In this document: positions 36,919-43,938 of the stretch, in pieces
Layout: the number at the start of each line of letters is the position of its first letter
Numbering within the stretch: the stretch's first letter is position 1
Assembly: GCA_946481205.1 (NCBI GenBank)
Contig: CAMLNB010000003.1
Location: 1-43,938 of the forward strand
Length of the DNA: 43,938 nt
Origin: an uncultured Kangiella sp.
GTDB taxonomy: Bacteria; Pseudomonadota; Gammaproteobacteria; Enterobacterales; DSM-103792
Direction of reading: 5' to 3'
Notes under the pieces: generated by a model
Told to the model about the DNA's origin: nothing
What the model saw: only the letters and a program-made list of their open reading frames with translations
Database searches by the model: none
Program-made: the position numbers and the translations under genes

Positions 36919-37974
36919 ATGAGCGCCGTGCCTGCTGCCCTCCGGCTTGAGATCCCCGTTACCCAGCCCCCGCGCGAGTTTGCTCCAGCCGAGCGCGAGG
37001 CCTTGCGTGAGCGCATCAAGCGTTTGTTGCGCGAGCAGGATGCCGTGCTGGTTGCGCATTACTACACCGATCCGGATCTGCAAGAGCTGGCTGAAGAAAC
37101 CGGCGGCTGTGTTTCCGACTCGCTGGAAATGGCGCGCTTTGGTTACCGCCATTCCGCCAAGACGGTGGTGGTTGCCGGTGTCCGTTTCATGGGTGAGACG
37201 GCGAAAATTCTGAGCCCGGAAAAACGCGTTGTGATGCCGACGCTGAATGCGGAATGTTCACTCGATCTGGGCTGCCCGGCGGATCAGTTTGCGGCGTTTT
37301 GCGATGCTCATCCGGACCGCACTGTCATTGTCTATGCCAACACCTCGGCGGCGGTCAAAGCGCGTGCCGATTGGGTGGTGACCTCAAGCATTGCCGTTGA
37401 TGTGGTGGAGTACCTCAGTGAGCAGGGCCAGAAACTGATCTGGGCACCGGATCGCAATTTGGGCCGCTACATCCAGGAGAAAACCGGCGCCGACATGCTG
37501 CTGTGGAACGGCACTTGTGTGGTGCACGACGAGTTCAAAGCCAAAGCGCTGCAGCAAGCCAAAACAATGCATCCGGAGGCAGCGGTATTGGTGCATCCGG
37601 AATCGCCGGAAGCTGTGATTGCGCTGGCCGATGCGGTGGGTTCGACCTCGCAGCTGATCAATGCCGCCAAAACGCTGCCGCACAAGCAGCTGATCGTCGC
37701 CACCGACGGTGGCATTTTCTACAAGATGCAGCAGGCAGCGCCGGACAAGGAGTTCATCATTGCGCCGACGGCTGGTGCTGGCGGCAGTTGCCGCTCCTGT
37801 GCCCATTGTCCGTGGATGCGGATGAACGCATTGGACAATCTGGCTGCCGCCTTGACGGAACCTGGCCACGAAATCACGGTCGATCCGGCACTGATCCCGG
37901 GCGCGCTCAAATCCCTACAACGGATGCTGGATTTTGCCCAGCAGCGCGGTGTCCGCTCTGTCGGTCGGGCTTGA
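36919..37974 (+). CDS. nadA: quinolinate synthase
   Basis: [4Fe-4S] enzyme that condenses iminoaspartate with dihydroxyacetone phosphate to quinolinate, in NAD synthesis. 351 residues (E. coli 347). Cluster cysteines are C113 (AECSLDLGC), C200 ([10 protein letters not shown]) and C297, the last within CRSCAHC (291-297). The start at 36919 fits the family. Cluster assembly would depend on the isc genes just upstream; partner nadB is not in the window. Confidence 0.97.
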   Translation: MSAVPAALRLEIPVTQPPREFAPAEREALRERIKRLLREQDAVLVAHYYTDPDLQELAEETGGCVSDSLEMARFGYRHSAKTVVVAGVRFMGETAKILSPEKRVVMPTLNAECSLDLGCPADQFAAFCDAHPDRTVIVYANTSAAVKARADWVVTSSIAVDVVEYLSEQGQKLIWAPDRNLGRYIQEKTGADMLLWNGTCVVHDEFKAKALQQAKTMHPEAAVLVHPESPEAVIALADAVGSTSQLINAAKTLPHKQLIVATDGGIFYKMQQAAPDKEFIIAPTAGAGGSCRSCAHCPWMRMNALDNLAAALTEPGHEITVDPALIPGALKSLQRMLDFAQQRGVRSVGRA

Positions 37975-38048
37975 GCGAGCAACGAAAGATCGTTCGCCAA
38001 GGGCTCAGCCGCTTTTTTCAACCATCACCCAACACGGAGCACAGCAGC

Positions 38049-38870
38049 ATGAAGCACTGGTTTGCCGCCGCCACTTTGGCGCTGAGTTTTTCCGTTTCTG
38101 CCAATCCTGGCACCGATAAAGATCTGCAAGCTGCCTTGGCGGGCAGCCATCGCGATCCGGCCAATGTTGCTCGCGATGCTTTTCGCCATCCGGCTGAGAC
38201 TTTGACGTTCTTTGGCATCAAACCGACCCACACCGTGGTCGAGATTGCTCCGGGCGGTGGCTGGTACACTGAAGTGCTGGCGCCATATTTGCGCGACAAC
38301 GGCAAGCTGTACGCCGCGCACGCCGATCCGGAAACCACCAGCAATTATTACAAGCGTTCGCTCGCTGCTTACAAAGAAAAACTCGCAGGCAATCCGGCGG
38401 TGTACGGCAAGGTGGAAATGACCGTGTTTGCGCCACCGGCCAAAGTGGCGGTAGCGCCGGCCGGTTCGGCCGATTTGGTCGTAACCTTCCGCAATGTGCA
38501 CAACTGGTGGATGCGTGGCGGCGGTGATGCCAATGTCCAGGCTGCATTCAAGGGCATGTATGACGCACTGAAGCCAGGCGGCGTGCTTGGTGTGGTCGAG
38601 CACCGCTTGCCAGCCTCGCGCTCCGCCAGCGAGCAGGAAAACAGTGGCTACATGCATGAAGCCTATGTGATCAAGATGGCCGAGGCGGTGGGTTTCAAAC
38701 TGGAAGCCAAATCCGAGATCAATGCCAACCCGAAAGATACCGCCAATCATGAAGGCGGAGTCTGGGCATTGCCGCCGACGCTGACCAATGGCGACAAAGA
38801 TCGGGCCAAGTATCAGGCCATCGGCGAAAGCGATCGGATGACCCTGAAGTTCGTCAAACCGGCCAAGTAA
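38049..38870 (+). CDS. exported class I SAM-dependent methyltransferase-like protein
   Basis: 273 residues from the ATG at 38049. Residues 1-18 look like a signal peptide (KHWFAAATLALSFSVSA). The mature part has a methyltransferase fold: VVEIAPGGGWYTEVLAPYL as motif I (about 67-85), a strand with DLVVTFRNVHNWW and ALKPGGVLGVVEHR as a later motif. It belongs to the family of predicted methyltransferases grouped as COG4798. The apparent secretion signal is odd because SAM is cytosolic. I see no lipobox. A longer in-frame start far upstream lies within nadA and is rejected. A terminator follows. Confidence 0.88.
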   Translation: MKHWFAAATLALSFSVSANPGTDKDLQAALAGSHRDPANVARDAFRHPAETLTFFGIKPTHTVVEIAPGGGWYTEVLAPYLRDNGKLYAAHADPETTSNYYKRSLAAYKEKLAGNPAVYGKVEMTVFAPPAKVAVAPAGSADLVVTFRNVHNWWMRGGGDANVQAAFKGMYDALKPGGVLGVVEHRLPASRSASEQENSGYMHEAYVIKMAEAVGFKLEAKSEINANPKDTANHEGGVWALPPTLTNGDKDRAKYQAIGESDRMTLKFVKPAK

Positions 38871-38887
38871 ATCGTTGTCGTTTGTTC

Positions 38888-38920
38888 AAAACAAAAGGCG
38901 CCGTTCGGCGCCTTTTGTTT
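38888..38920. terminator. bidirectional terminator between the methyltransferase-like gene and pilU
   Basis: AAACAAAAGGCGCCG, TTC loop, GGCGCCTTTTGTTT: a GC stem with A/T flanks usable on both strands. The two flanking genes converge on it. Confidence 0.92.
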
Positions 38921-38942
38921 TTCTGATGCCATCCGTTCTGCG

Positions 38943-40070
38943 TCACAACTCGGTTTTGAACGGATTTGGCTTTTCGGTGCTGGCAACCGGTTGCACCGCG
39001 GTGCGATCGCCGGCTTCGCCAAGCCGCATACGCAGGTTGAGATCGGTTTTCGACTCGGCGTAGTGCAGGGCATCTTCGCGGCTGATGTGACCGGCCTTGT
39101 ACAGATCGTAGAGCGATTGGTCGAAGGTGCGCATGCCATCGACATAGTTCTTCTCGATGGCTTTTGGCAGATCTTCCAGATAGCCCTTGTGGATGATCTC
39201 GGCGATATCAGGCGACATCATCATCACTTCGGTCGCTGGCATACGCATGCCGGTGCTGGATTTGACCAAGCGCTGCGAGACGATGCCTTTGAGCACCGAC
39301 GACAGCTCTTTCATCACGTGACCGCGCATGTCCTGCGGGAACAGGTTGCGGATACGATCCAGCACTTGGCGACAGTTGTTACCGTGAATGGTTGCCAGCA
39401 CCAAGTGACCGGTCTGCGCGTAGTTCAGCGCGTACTCCATCGCTTCCGAGTCGCGGATTTCGCCAATCAGGATCACGTCCGGCGCTTCCCGCATGGCATT
39501 CTTCAGCGCGTTGTGGAAGTTCTTGGTATCGACACCAATTTCGCGCTGGTCGACGATCGACAGTTTGTGATCGTGCAGGAATTCGATCGGATCTTCGATG
39601 GTCAGGATATGGCCGGTTTCGCGACGGTTGCGGTAGTCGATTAGCGAAGCCAGTGTGGTCGATTTACCGGAGCCGGTCGGGCCGCAGATCAGCAGCAGGC
39701 CGACCCGTTCCATGATCAGATTCTTGATCACCGGCGGCAGTTTCAAGCCGTCGATATTCGGGATATTCGACTTGATGTGACGCATGACAATGCCGACTTC
39801 GCCGCGTTGTTTGAATACGTTGACACGGAAGCGGCCAACACCATCAACGGCCAGCGCGAAGTTCTGCTCCCAATGTTCTTCAAATTCCTTGATTTGGCCC
39901 GGATCCATCAGGCCGTAAGCGATGTCCTTGATCGCGCCGGGCGGCAACGGGCCTGACCCCATCGGAGTCGACACGCCTTCGATTTTCATGTGGGGTGGCG
40001 CGCCGGTGCTGAAGAACAGGTCGGAGGCATTCTTCTCGGCCATCAGCCGCAATAACAGTTTGATGTCCAC
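38943..40070 (-). CDS. pilU: PilT/PilU-family type IV pilus retraction ATPase, PilU-like
   Basis: 375 residues from a GTG at 40070 (reading DIKLLLRLMAEKNASDLFFSTG); extending upstream adds a non-family stretch. Walker A is GPTGSGKST at 130-138, then the Asp box ILTIEDPIEFLHDH, Walker B VILIGEIRDSEAMEYA, and His box TGHLVLATIHGNN. The N-terminal line and ending (TFDQSLYDLYKAGHISREDALHYAE) resemble PilU more than PilT. PilU assists PilT in retraction and twitching. No pilT is adjacent, unlike many Gammaproteobacteria. Confidence 0.88.
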   Translation of the reverse strand: MDIKLLLRLMAEKNASDLFFSTGAPPHMKIEGVSTPMGSGPLPPGAIKDIAYGLMDPGQIKEFEEHWEQNFALAVDGVGRFRVNVFKQRGEVGIVMRHIKSNIPNIDGLKLPPVIKNLIMERVGLLLICGPTGSGKSTTLASLIDYRNRRETGHILTIEDPIEFLHDHKLSIVDQREIGVDTKNFHNALKNAMREAPDVILIGEIRDSEAMEYALNYAQTGHLVLATIHGNNCRQVLDRIRNLFPQDMRGHVMKELSSVLKGIVSQRLVKSSTGMRMPATEVMMMSPDIAEIIHKGYLEDLPKAIEKNYVDGMRTFDQSLYDLYKAGHISREDALHYAESKTDLNLRMRLGEAGDRTAVQPVASTEKPNPFKTEL

Positions 40071-40191
40071 TTTTGGGTTCCAACAAATGAAGGGCAGGGG
40101 AAAGCCTTGGGAATATAGCAAAGGAATATGGCCAGCCGTTATCGGTACGAGTGTATGTTTTCTGGCCAGCCTCAATAACGGCCGCAAAGCG

Positions 40192-40228
40192 TTTGCCAAG
40201 CCGGGGTCGAATCGCTAAGCTAGCGCGC
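40192..40228 (+). promoter_or_regulatory. candidate stable-RNA promoter for tRNA-Ser and ffs
   Basis: TTGCCA (40192-40197), 18-base spacer, TAAGCT (40216-40221), then the very GC-rich AGCGCGCC. A GC-rich discriminator is typical of stringently controlled stable-RNA promoters. The tRNA starts about 86 bases past the likely start site. Confidence 0.5.
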
Positions 40229-40313
40229 CTTTTCCGACCCCCATGTAGCAATGCGGCGGACTGGAAAAGGGCTGTCGGAAGCTCCATTTCTGACAGTGAC
40301 AAGCTGAGATTCC

Positions 40314-40404
40314 GGAGAGGTGTCCGAGTGGTTGAAGGAGCACGCCTGGAAAGTGTGTATACGGTAACCCCGTATCGCGGGTTCGAATCCCGCTCTCTCC
40401 GCCA
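40314..40404 (+). tRNA. tRNA-Ser (anticodon GGA)
   Basis: 91 bases with the long variable arm of serine tRNAs. Acceptor GGAGAGG pairs with CTCTCC (plus wobble), CCA is encoded, the anticodon loop is CTGGAAA, and the T-arm GGGTTCGAATCCC is perfect. The ffs RNA follows 56 bases later. Confidence 0.97.
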
Positions 40405-40460
40405 AATCTCGCTTTCCATTCCCCAGATTCGCTTTACCGCCGAGACGGCGACCGTTCAAT

Positions 40461-40570
<110 letters not shown>

Positions 40571-40687
40571 ACCCAATCCCAAGCCCTTTTCAGCAAGCCG
40601 AGTTCGCGCCAGCAAGACACCCGTACCGTGGCTGCCCGTGGTAGCATTCGCGGCTCGTTCCCGGAACCCTGAATTGCTGGCGAATCC

Positions 40688-42469
40688 ATGACTTATCAGG
40701 TACTTGCACGGAAATGGCGGCCGCGCCGCTTCGAAGACATGGTCGGCCAGGGCCATGTGCTCAAAGCCCTGCAAAGCGCGCTCGGCCAGCAACGGCTGCA
40801 CCACGCCTACCTGTTTACCGGTACCCGCGGCGTCGGCAAGACCACGGTCGCCCGTATCTTCGCCAAATGCCTGAATTGCGAGACCGGCGTTACCGCCAGT
40901 CCCTGTGGCCAGTGCGCCGCCTGTCAGGAAGTCGATTCCGGCCGGTTTGTTGATCTCATCGAAGTCGATGCCGCGTCGCGGACCAAAGTCGAAGACACTC
41001 GCGATCTGCTCGACAACGTCCAGTATCTGCCGACCCGCGGTCGCTACAAGGTCTATCTCATCGACGAAGTGCACATGCTGTCCAACAGCAGCTTCAACGC
41101 GTTGCTGAAAACGCTGGAAGAGCCGCCGCCGCATGTGATGTTCCTGCTCGCGACCACCGACCCGCAAAAGTTGCCGGTCACCGTGTTGTCGCGCTGTCTG
41201 CAATTCCATTTGAAAGCATTGACGCCGGAGCAGATCACGGCGCGGCTGGACCACATTCTGCGCACTGAAACCGTGCCGTTTGAAGCAAGCACACTGCCGC
41301 TGGTCGCGCGCGCCGCCAATGGCAGCTTGCGTGACGCGTTGAGCCTGCTCGATCAGGCCATTGCCCACGGTCAGGGCGAACTGAAAACCGCCGATGTGCG
41401 CGACATGCTCGGTTTTATCGAGCACGCCTCGCTGGCGGAATTGGTCAGCGCCCTGTGTCAGGGCGACGTCGCCGCGGTGATGCAAGCCGTTGCCAATATG
41501 GACAGCTTTGCGCCGGATCACGAAGCGGTACTGGCCGAGCTGTTGAGCCTGCTGCACGGCGCCGCGGTGGTGCAGCAATTGCCGCAATCACCGTACGGCG
41601 AGCAGCCATTGTGCAAGCAACTGGCCGATGCCCTGAGTGCGGCCGATATCCAGCTGTATTACCAAATTGCATTGCATGGCCGGCGCGATTTGCCGCTGGC
41701 GCCGAGCGGTCGCGAAGGGCTGGAAATGACGCTGCTGCGCATGCTGGCGTTTCGTCCGGTCGGCGAAGGCGAGCGGCGCAGCACCGGCAGCGGCACGACG
41801 AGCAGCAAGTCGACCGCGAGTGCGGCGGTATCGGCTCGCGCTGAGCCAGAATTACAGCTTTCGTCGGCCACATCGGCAAAACCCGCACCGGCCGTTGCCG
41901 AATCACGTGCGCCAACACCCGTTGTCGCCAGCCAGACGAAACCGGCGCAAGTTGCGGTTGCTGAAACTGTTAGTGCCGACGCCGCTGTGGCCAATGCTGC
42001 TGTTGTCAAAAACACAGCCGTCGAAGCAGTCGCCAACAAGCATCTGCTCAATTCTGACAATTGGCATCAGGCTACGGTGCTGCAGCTGAGCAATCAATGG
42101 CTCGACTGGATTGATGAGATGAAGCTCGTCGGTCTGGCCGACAATCTGGCGCGCAATACCGCGCTGGTGCGCTGCGACGATGATCGCTTTACGCTGGCTG
42201 CCGATGCTCAGCGCATGGACATGTTGTCGCCCGTGCGGATGAAAGAAATTGAAACCGGCATCAGTACGCTGCTCGGCCGCAACATCACGTTGGTGCTGAC
42301 CAGCGACATGCCGGCCGGGGCAATGACAGCGCGCGATCTGGCGACCCAGCGCGCCGCGGAAAAGCAAGCGGCAGCGGCAGCGGCCCTGCAGGCTGATCCA
42401 CGGCTCAACGAGCTGCTCAATTTGAGCCAGGGCCGGATGTTGCCGGACACCATTCGCTCATTGCACTGA
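40688..42469 (+). CDS. dnaX: DNA polymerase III subunits gamma/tau
   Basis: 593 residues. Clamp-loader ATPase: Walker A GTRGVGKT (45-52), zinc cysteines C64, C73, C76 and C79, DEVH-type Walker B YLIDEVHML (about 124-132), sensor 1 LLATTDPQKLPVTVLSRC. A low-complexity Ala/Pro/Ser-rich linker lies at about 365-455, then the tau-specific C-terminal domain that binds polymerase and helicase. E. coli tau is 643 residues. The A-AAA-AAG heptamer that makes gamma in E. coli is not visible; a weaker C-AAA-AAC occurs at codons 440-441. Confidence 0.96.
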   Translation: MTYQVLARKWRPRRFEDMVGQGHVLKALQSALGQQRLHHAYLFTGTRGVGKTTVARIFAKCLNCETGVTASPCGQCAACQEVDSGRFVDLIEVDAASRTKVEDTRDLLDNVQYLPTRGRYKVYLIDEVHMLSNSSFNALLKTLEEPPPHVMFLLATTDPQKLPVTVLSRCLQFHLKALTPEQITARLDHILRTETVPFEASTLPLVARAANGSLRDALSLLDQAIAHGQGELKTADVRDMLGFIEHASLAELVSALCQGDVAAVMQAVANMDSFAPDHEAVLAELLSLLHGAAVVQQLPQSPYGEQPLCKQLADALSAADIQLYYQIALHGRRDLPLAPSGREGLEMTLLRMLAFRPVGEGERRSTGSGTTSSKSTASAAVSARAEPELQLSSATSAKPAPAVAESRAPTPVVASQTKPAQVAVAETVSADAAVANAAVVKNTAVEAVANKHLLNSDNWHQATVLQLSNQWLDWIDEMKLVGLADNLARNTALVRCDDDRFTLAADAQRMDMLSPVRMKEIETGISTLLGRNITLVLTSDMPAGAMTARDLATQRAAEKQAAAAAALQADPRLNELLNLSQGRMLPDTIRSLH

Positions 42470-42556
42470 GCGGGCGGTGGCTGGAAATCGCGCAACGTCA
42501 CTGTGAATCATTTTTGTAGATAAATAGCTTCTTGAATTGGCAAAGAGGAACACATC

Positions 42557-42880
42557 ATGAAAGGCGGTTTGGGCAATCTGATGAAGCAGGCGCAGGACAT
42601 GCAGGCCCGCATGCAGAAAGCGCAGCAGGAAATCGCATTGCTGGAAGTCACGGGTGAATCAGGCGCAGGCCTGGTCAAGGTCACGATGAACGGCAAGCAT
42701 GACGTCAAGCGCGTCGAACTCGATGACAGCTTGATGAAAGAAGACAAAGAGATGCTGGAAGATTTGCTGGCCGCTGCCGTCAACGATGCGGTGCGCAAAG
42801 TCGAAGCTGCCTCCAGCGCCAAGATGAACTCGCTGACCGCCGGCATGGCCTTGCCGCCGGGCTTCAAGATGCCGTTCTGA
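42557..42880 (+). CDS. ybaB: nucleoid-associated protein YbaB/EbfC
   Basis: 107 residues from the ATG at 42557, with AGAGG upstream. Family pattern: [20 protein letters not shown], then [17 protein letters not shown] and a helical C-terminus ending [13 protein letters not shown] dimeric DNA-binding protein, found between dnaX and recR. E. coli YbaB is 109 residues. Confidence 0.96.
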   Translation: MKGGLGNLMKQAQDMQARMQKAQQEIALLEVTGESGAGLVKVTMNGKHDVKRVELDDSLMKEDKEMLEDLLAAAVNDAVRKVEAASSAKMNSLTAGMALPPGFKMPF

Positions 42881-42900
42881 TCACGGAACTGGCTCTTCGC

Positions 42901-42963
42901 TGTGGGAGCGGCCTTGGCCGCGATTAATGGTTAAAGTAAATCGCGGCCAAGGCCGCTCCCACA
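42901..42963. repeat. REP-like perfect inverted repeat between ybaB and recR
   Basis: 25-base arms are exact complements: the left arm 42901-42925 starts TGTGGGAGCGGCCTTGG and the right arm 42939-42963 ends with its complement, around a 13-base centre. Each arm also has an inner palindrome (GCGGCCTTGGCCGC with internal symmetry). The GTGGGAGCGG...CCGCGA style is that of repetitive extragenic palindromes in Pseudomonas and Xanthomonas relatives, moved by RAYT transposases. No second copy in this window. Confidence 0.85.
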
Positions 42964-42995
42964 AGTTTTCACTCCATCTGAGCGCCATGCGGTAA

Positions 42996-43595
42996 ATGGA
43001 AAGCAGCTCCCTGATCAAGCAACTGGTTGACGCGCTGCGCGTGCTGCCCGGTGTCGGCAACAAATCGGCGACGCGGATGGCGTATCAGCTGCTCGATCGC
43101 AACCGTGCCGGCGGCCGTCGGTTGGCCGAGGCGTTGGTCGCAGCAATGGACGGCGTGCGCGATTGTGCGAGTTGCCGCACCTTCAGCGACGACGAGATCT
43201 GCGGTATCTGCCGCGACAGCCGGCGTGATGCCTCGCAACTCTGTGTCGTTGAAACACCGTCCGATGTGCAGGCCATTGAACAGACCGGCGGCTATCGTGG
43301 TCGCTATTTTGTTCTGCGCGGACATTTGTCGCCGCTCGATGGGGTGGGGCCGGAGCAGGTTGGTTTGCCGCAGCTGATTCAGCGATTGAAACAGGGCGAG
43401 GTCAAGGAACTGATTCTGGCGACCAACCCAACCGTTGAAGGCGATGCCACCGCGCATTACATCCGCGATCTGTGCGAAAACCTGCCGCTGACGATTTCTC
43501 GTATTGCCCATGGCGTGCCGCTCGGCGGCGAGCTGGAGTTTGTCGATGGCGGCACGCTGGCGCATTCGTTTGCCGGCCGTCGGCCATTCAAGTAG
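42996..43595 (+). CDS. recR: recombination mediator RecR
   Basis: 199 residues. Works with RecO and RecF to load RecA on gapped DNA. Helix-hairpin-helix [14 protein letters not shown] (about 17-30), zinc finger cysteines C57, C60, C69 and C72, Toprim domain from about 80 ([14 protein letters not shown]) and the ending [22 protein letters not shown]. The start is ATG at 42996; the Shine-Dalgarno is weak. The REP-like palindrome lies in its leader. Confidence 0.96.
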   Translation: MESSSLIKQLVDALRVLPGVGNKSATRMAYQLLDRNRAGGRRLAEALVAAMDGVRDCASCRTFSDDEICGICRDSRRDASQLCVVETPSDVQAIEQTGGYRGRYFVLRGHLSPLDGVGPEQVGLPQLIQRLKQGEVKELILATNPTVEGDATAHYIRDLCENLPLTISRIAHGVPLGGELEFVDGGTLAHSFAGRRPFK

Positions 43596-43625
43596 CGGCA
43601 ACAGCTCATCGTCAACAAGACAGCC

Positions 43626-43938
43626 ATGACCGATTCTGCCCCAAAGTTTGCACCGCTGAATGCGCTGGAACAAGCGCTGCTGGACACCCAGGAAGGGCGC
43701 CTGCCGCCGGCTGCTTTTTTCCAGCGGCTCTGCGACGCGCAGGTGTTCATCCTGATCGACAAAGAGATACCGGAGAACGGCGTCTGGACCCCGGATATCG
43801 CCCTGTTGGTGCTAAACAGCCAATCCGGCATTCCAGTTGTGGCGATGTTCACCGCGCCGGAGCGCTCGGTGGCGTGGCTGGCGCAGGCGCCGGCGTTCAA
43901 GTTCGGCTTGCAGATCGATTTTCGTTGGCTATTGAACG
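43626..43938 (+). CDS. SseB-family protein, N-terminal part (cut by window end)
   Basis: About 104 residues present, open at the end of the window. The sequence MTDSAPKFAPLNALEQALLD, then FFQRLCDAQVFILIDKEIP and the LVLNSQSGIPVVAMFTAPERS stretch, resembles the N-terminal domain of SseB/enhanced-serine-sensitivity proteins. Function is not established. Its ATG is 30 bases after the recR stop, so co-transcription with recR is possible. Confidence 0.7.
   Translation, partial: MTDSAPKFAPLNALEQALLDTQEGRLPPAAFFQRLCDAQVFILIDKEIPENGVWTPDIALLVLNSQSGIPVVAMFTAPERSVAWLAQAPAFKFGLQIDFRWLLN

Noticed and set aside
37503..38048. A long open frame that fuses onto the N-terminus of the exported methyltransferase-like protein
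   Set aside because: It lies inside nadA in another frame; the ATG at 38049 gives a clean signal peptide, so the longer form is a shadow.

Overview
The window reads as a single chromosomal segment of a gammaproteobacterium, roughly 57 % GC by eye, carrying almost entirely vertically inherited genes. Lineage markers are the fused MnmC, the EF-P hydroxylase EpmC, the complete iscRSUA-hscBA-fdx-iscX operon, the suhB/trmJ/cysE/isc order, the tRNA-Ser/ffs/dnaX/ybaB/recR order, a PilU-type retraction ATPase and a TonB-dependent receptor. A PEP-CTERM protein suggests an exosortase-bearing, probably aquatic or biofilm-forming lineage. I cannot name the genus. I see no prophage, insertion sequence, CRISPR array or restriction system.

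Layout. 1-4.5 kb: tgt, yajC, secD, secF (tRNA queuosine insertion, then the Sec translocon accessory proteins), closed by a terminator. 4.6-9.7 kb: plus-strand metabolic genes (GNAT acetyltransferase, PfkB kinase overlapping a SixA-type phosphatase, PlsC-like acyltransferase overlapping prmB, MFS permease). 9.7-14.2 kb: minus-strand cluster HD-GYP phosphodiesterase, two unrecognised small genes, proB, proA. 14.5-16.8 kb: epmC, a COG3199 NAD-kinase-like gene and a small secreted protein. 16.7-21.8 kb: minus-strand mnmC, folE, alaC and a PEP-CTERM protein, with a small YkgJ-type cysteine-cluster gene on the plus strand. 22.2-27.7 kb: TonB-dependent receptor, then a translationally coupled ABC ATPase / ABC-2 permease / GNAT cassette. 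27.8-36.2 kb: suhB facing trmJ-cysE and the isc operon. 36.2-38.9 kb: tRNA-Lys, cold-shock protein, nadA and an exported methyltransferase-like protein. 38.9-43.9 kb: pilU (minus), tRNA-Ser(GGA), SRP RNA, dnaX-ybaB-recR and the start of an SseB-like gene.

How the genes fit together. trmJ, cysE and isc link cysteine synthesis (the sulfur donor for IscS), Fe-S cluster assembly and tRNA modification. nadA, a [4Fe-4S] enzyme, lies just downstream. secDF/yajC support protein export.

Most of the window is ordinary housekeeping. The most interesting signals are regulatory or small: a good sigma-54 (-24/-12) match with an adjacent dyad upstream of the PEP-CTERM gene; a perfect 25-bp-arm REP-like palindrome between ybaB and recR; a perfect 10-bp-arm hairpin between hscB and hscA; paired hairpins between yajC and secD; and two unrecognised small genes upstream of proBA. 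I did not find a clearly new multi-gene system and do not claim one.
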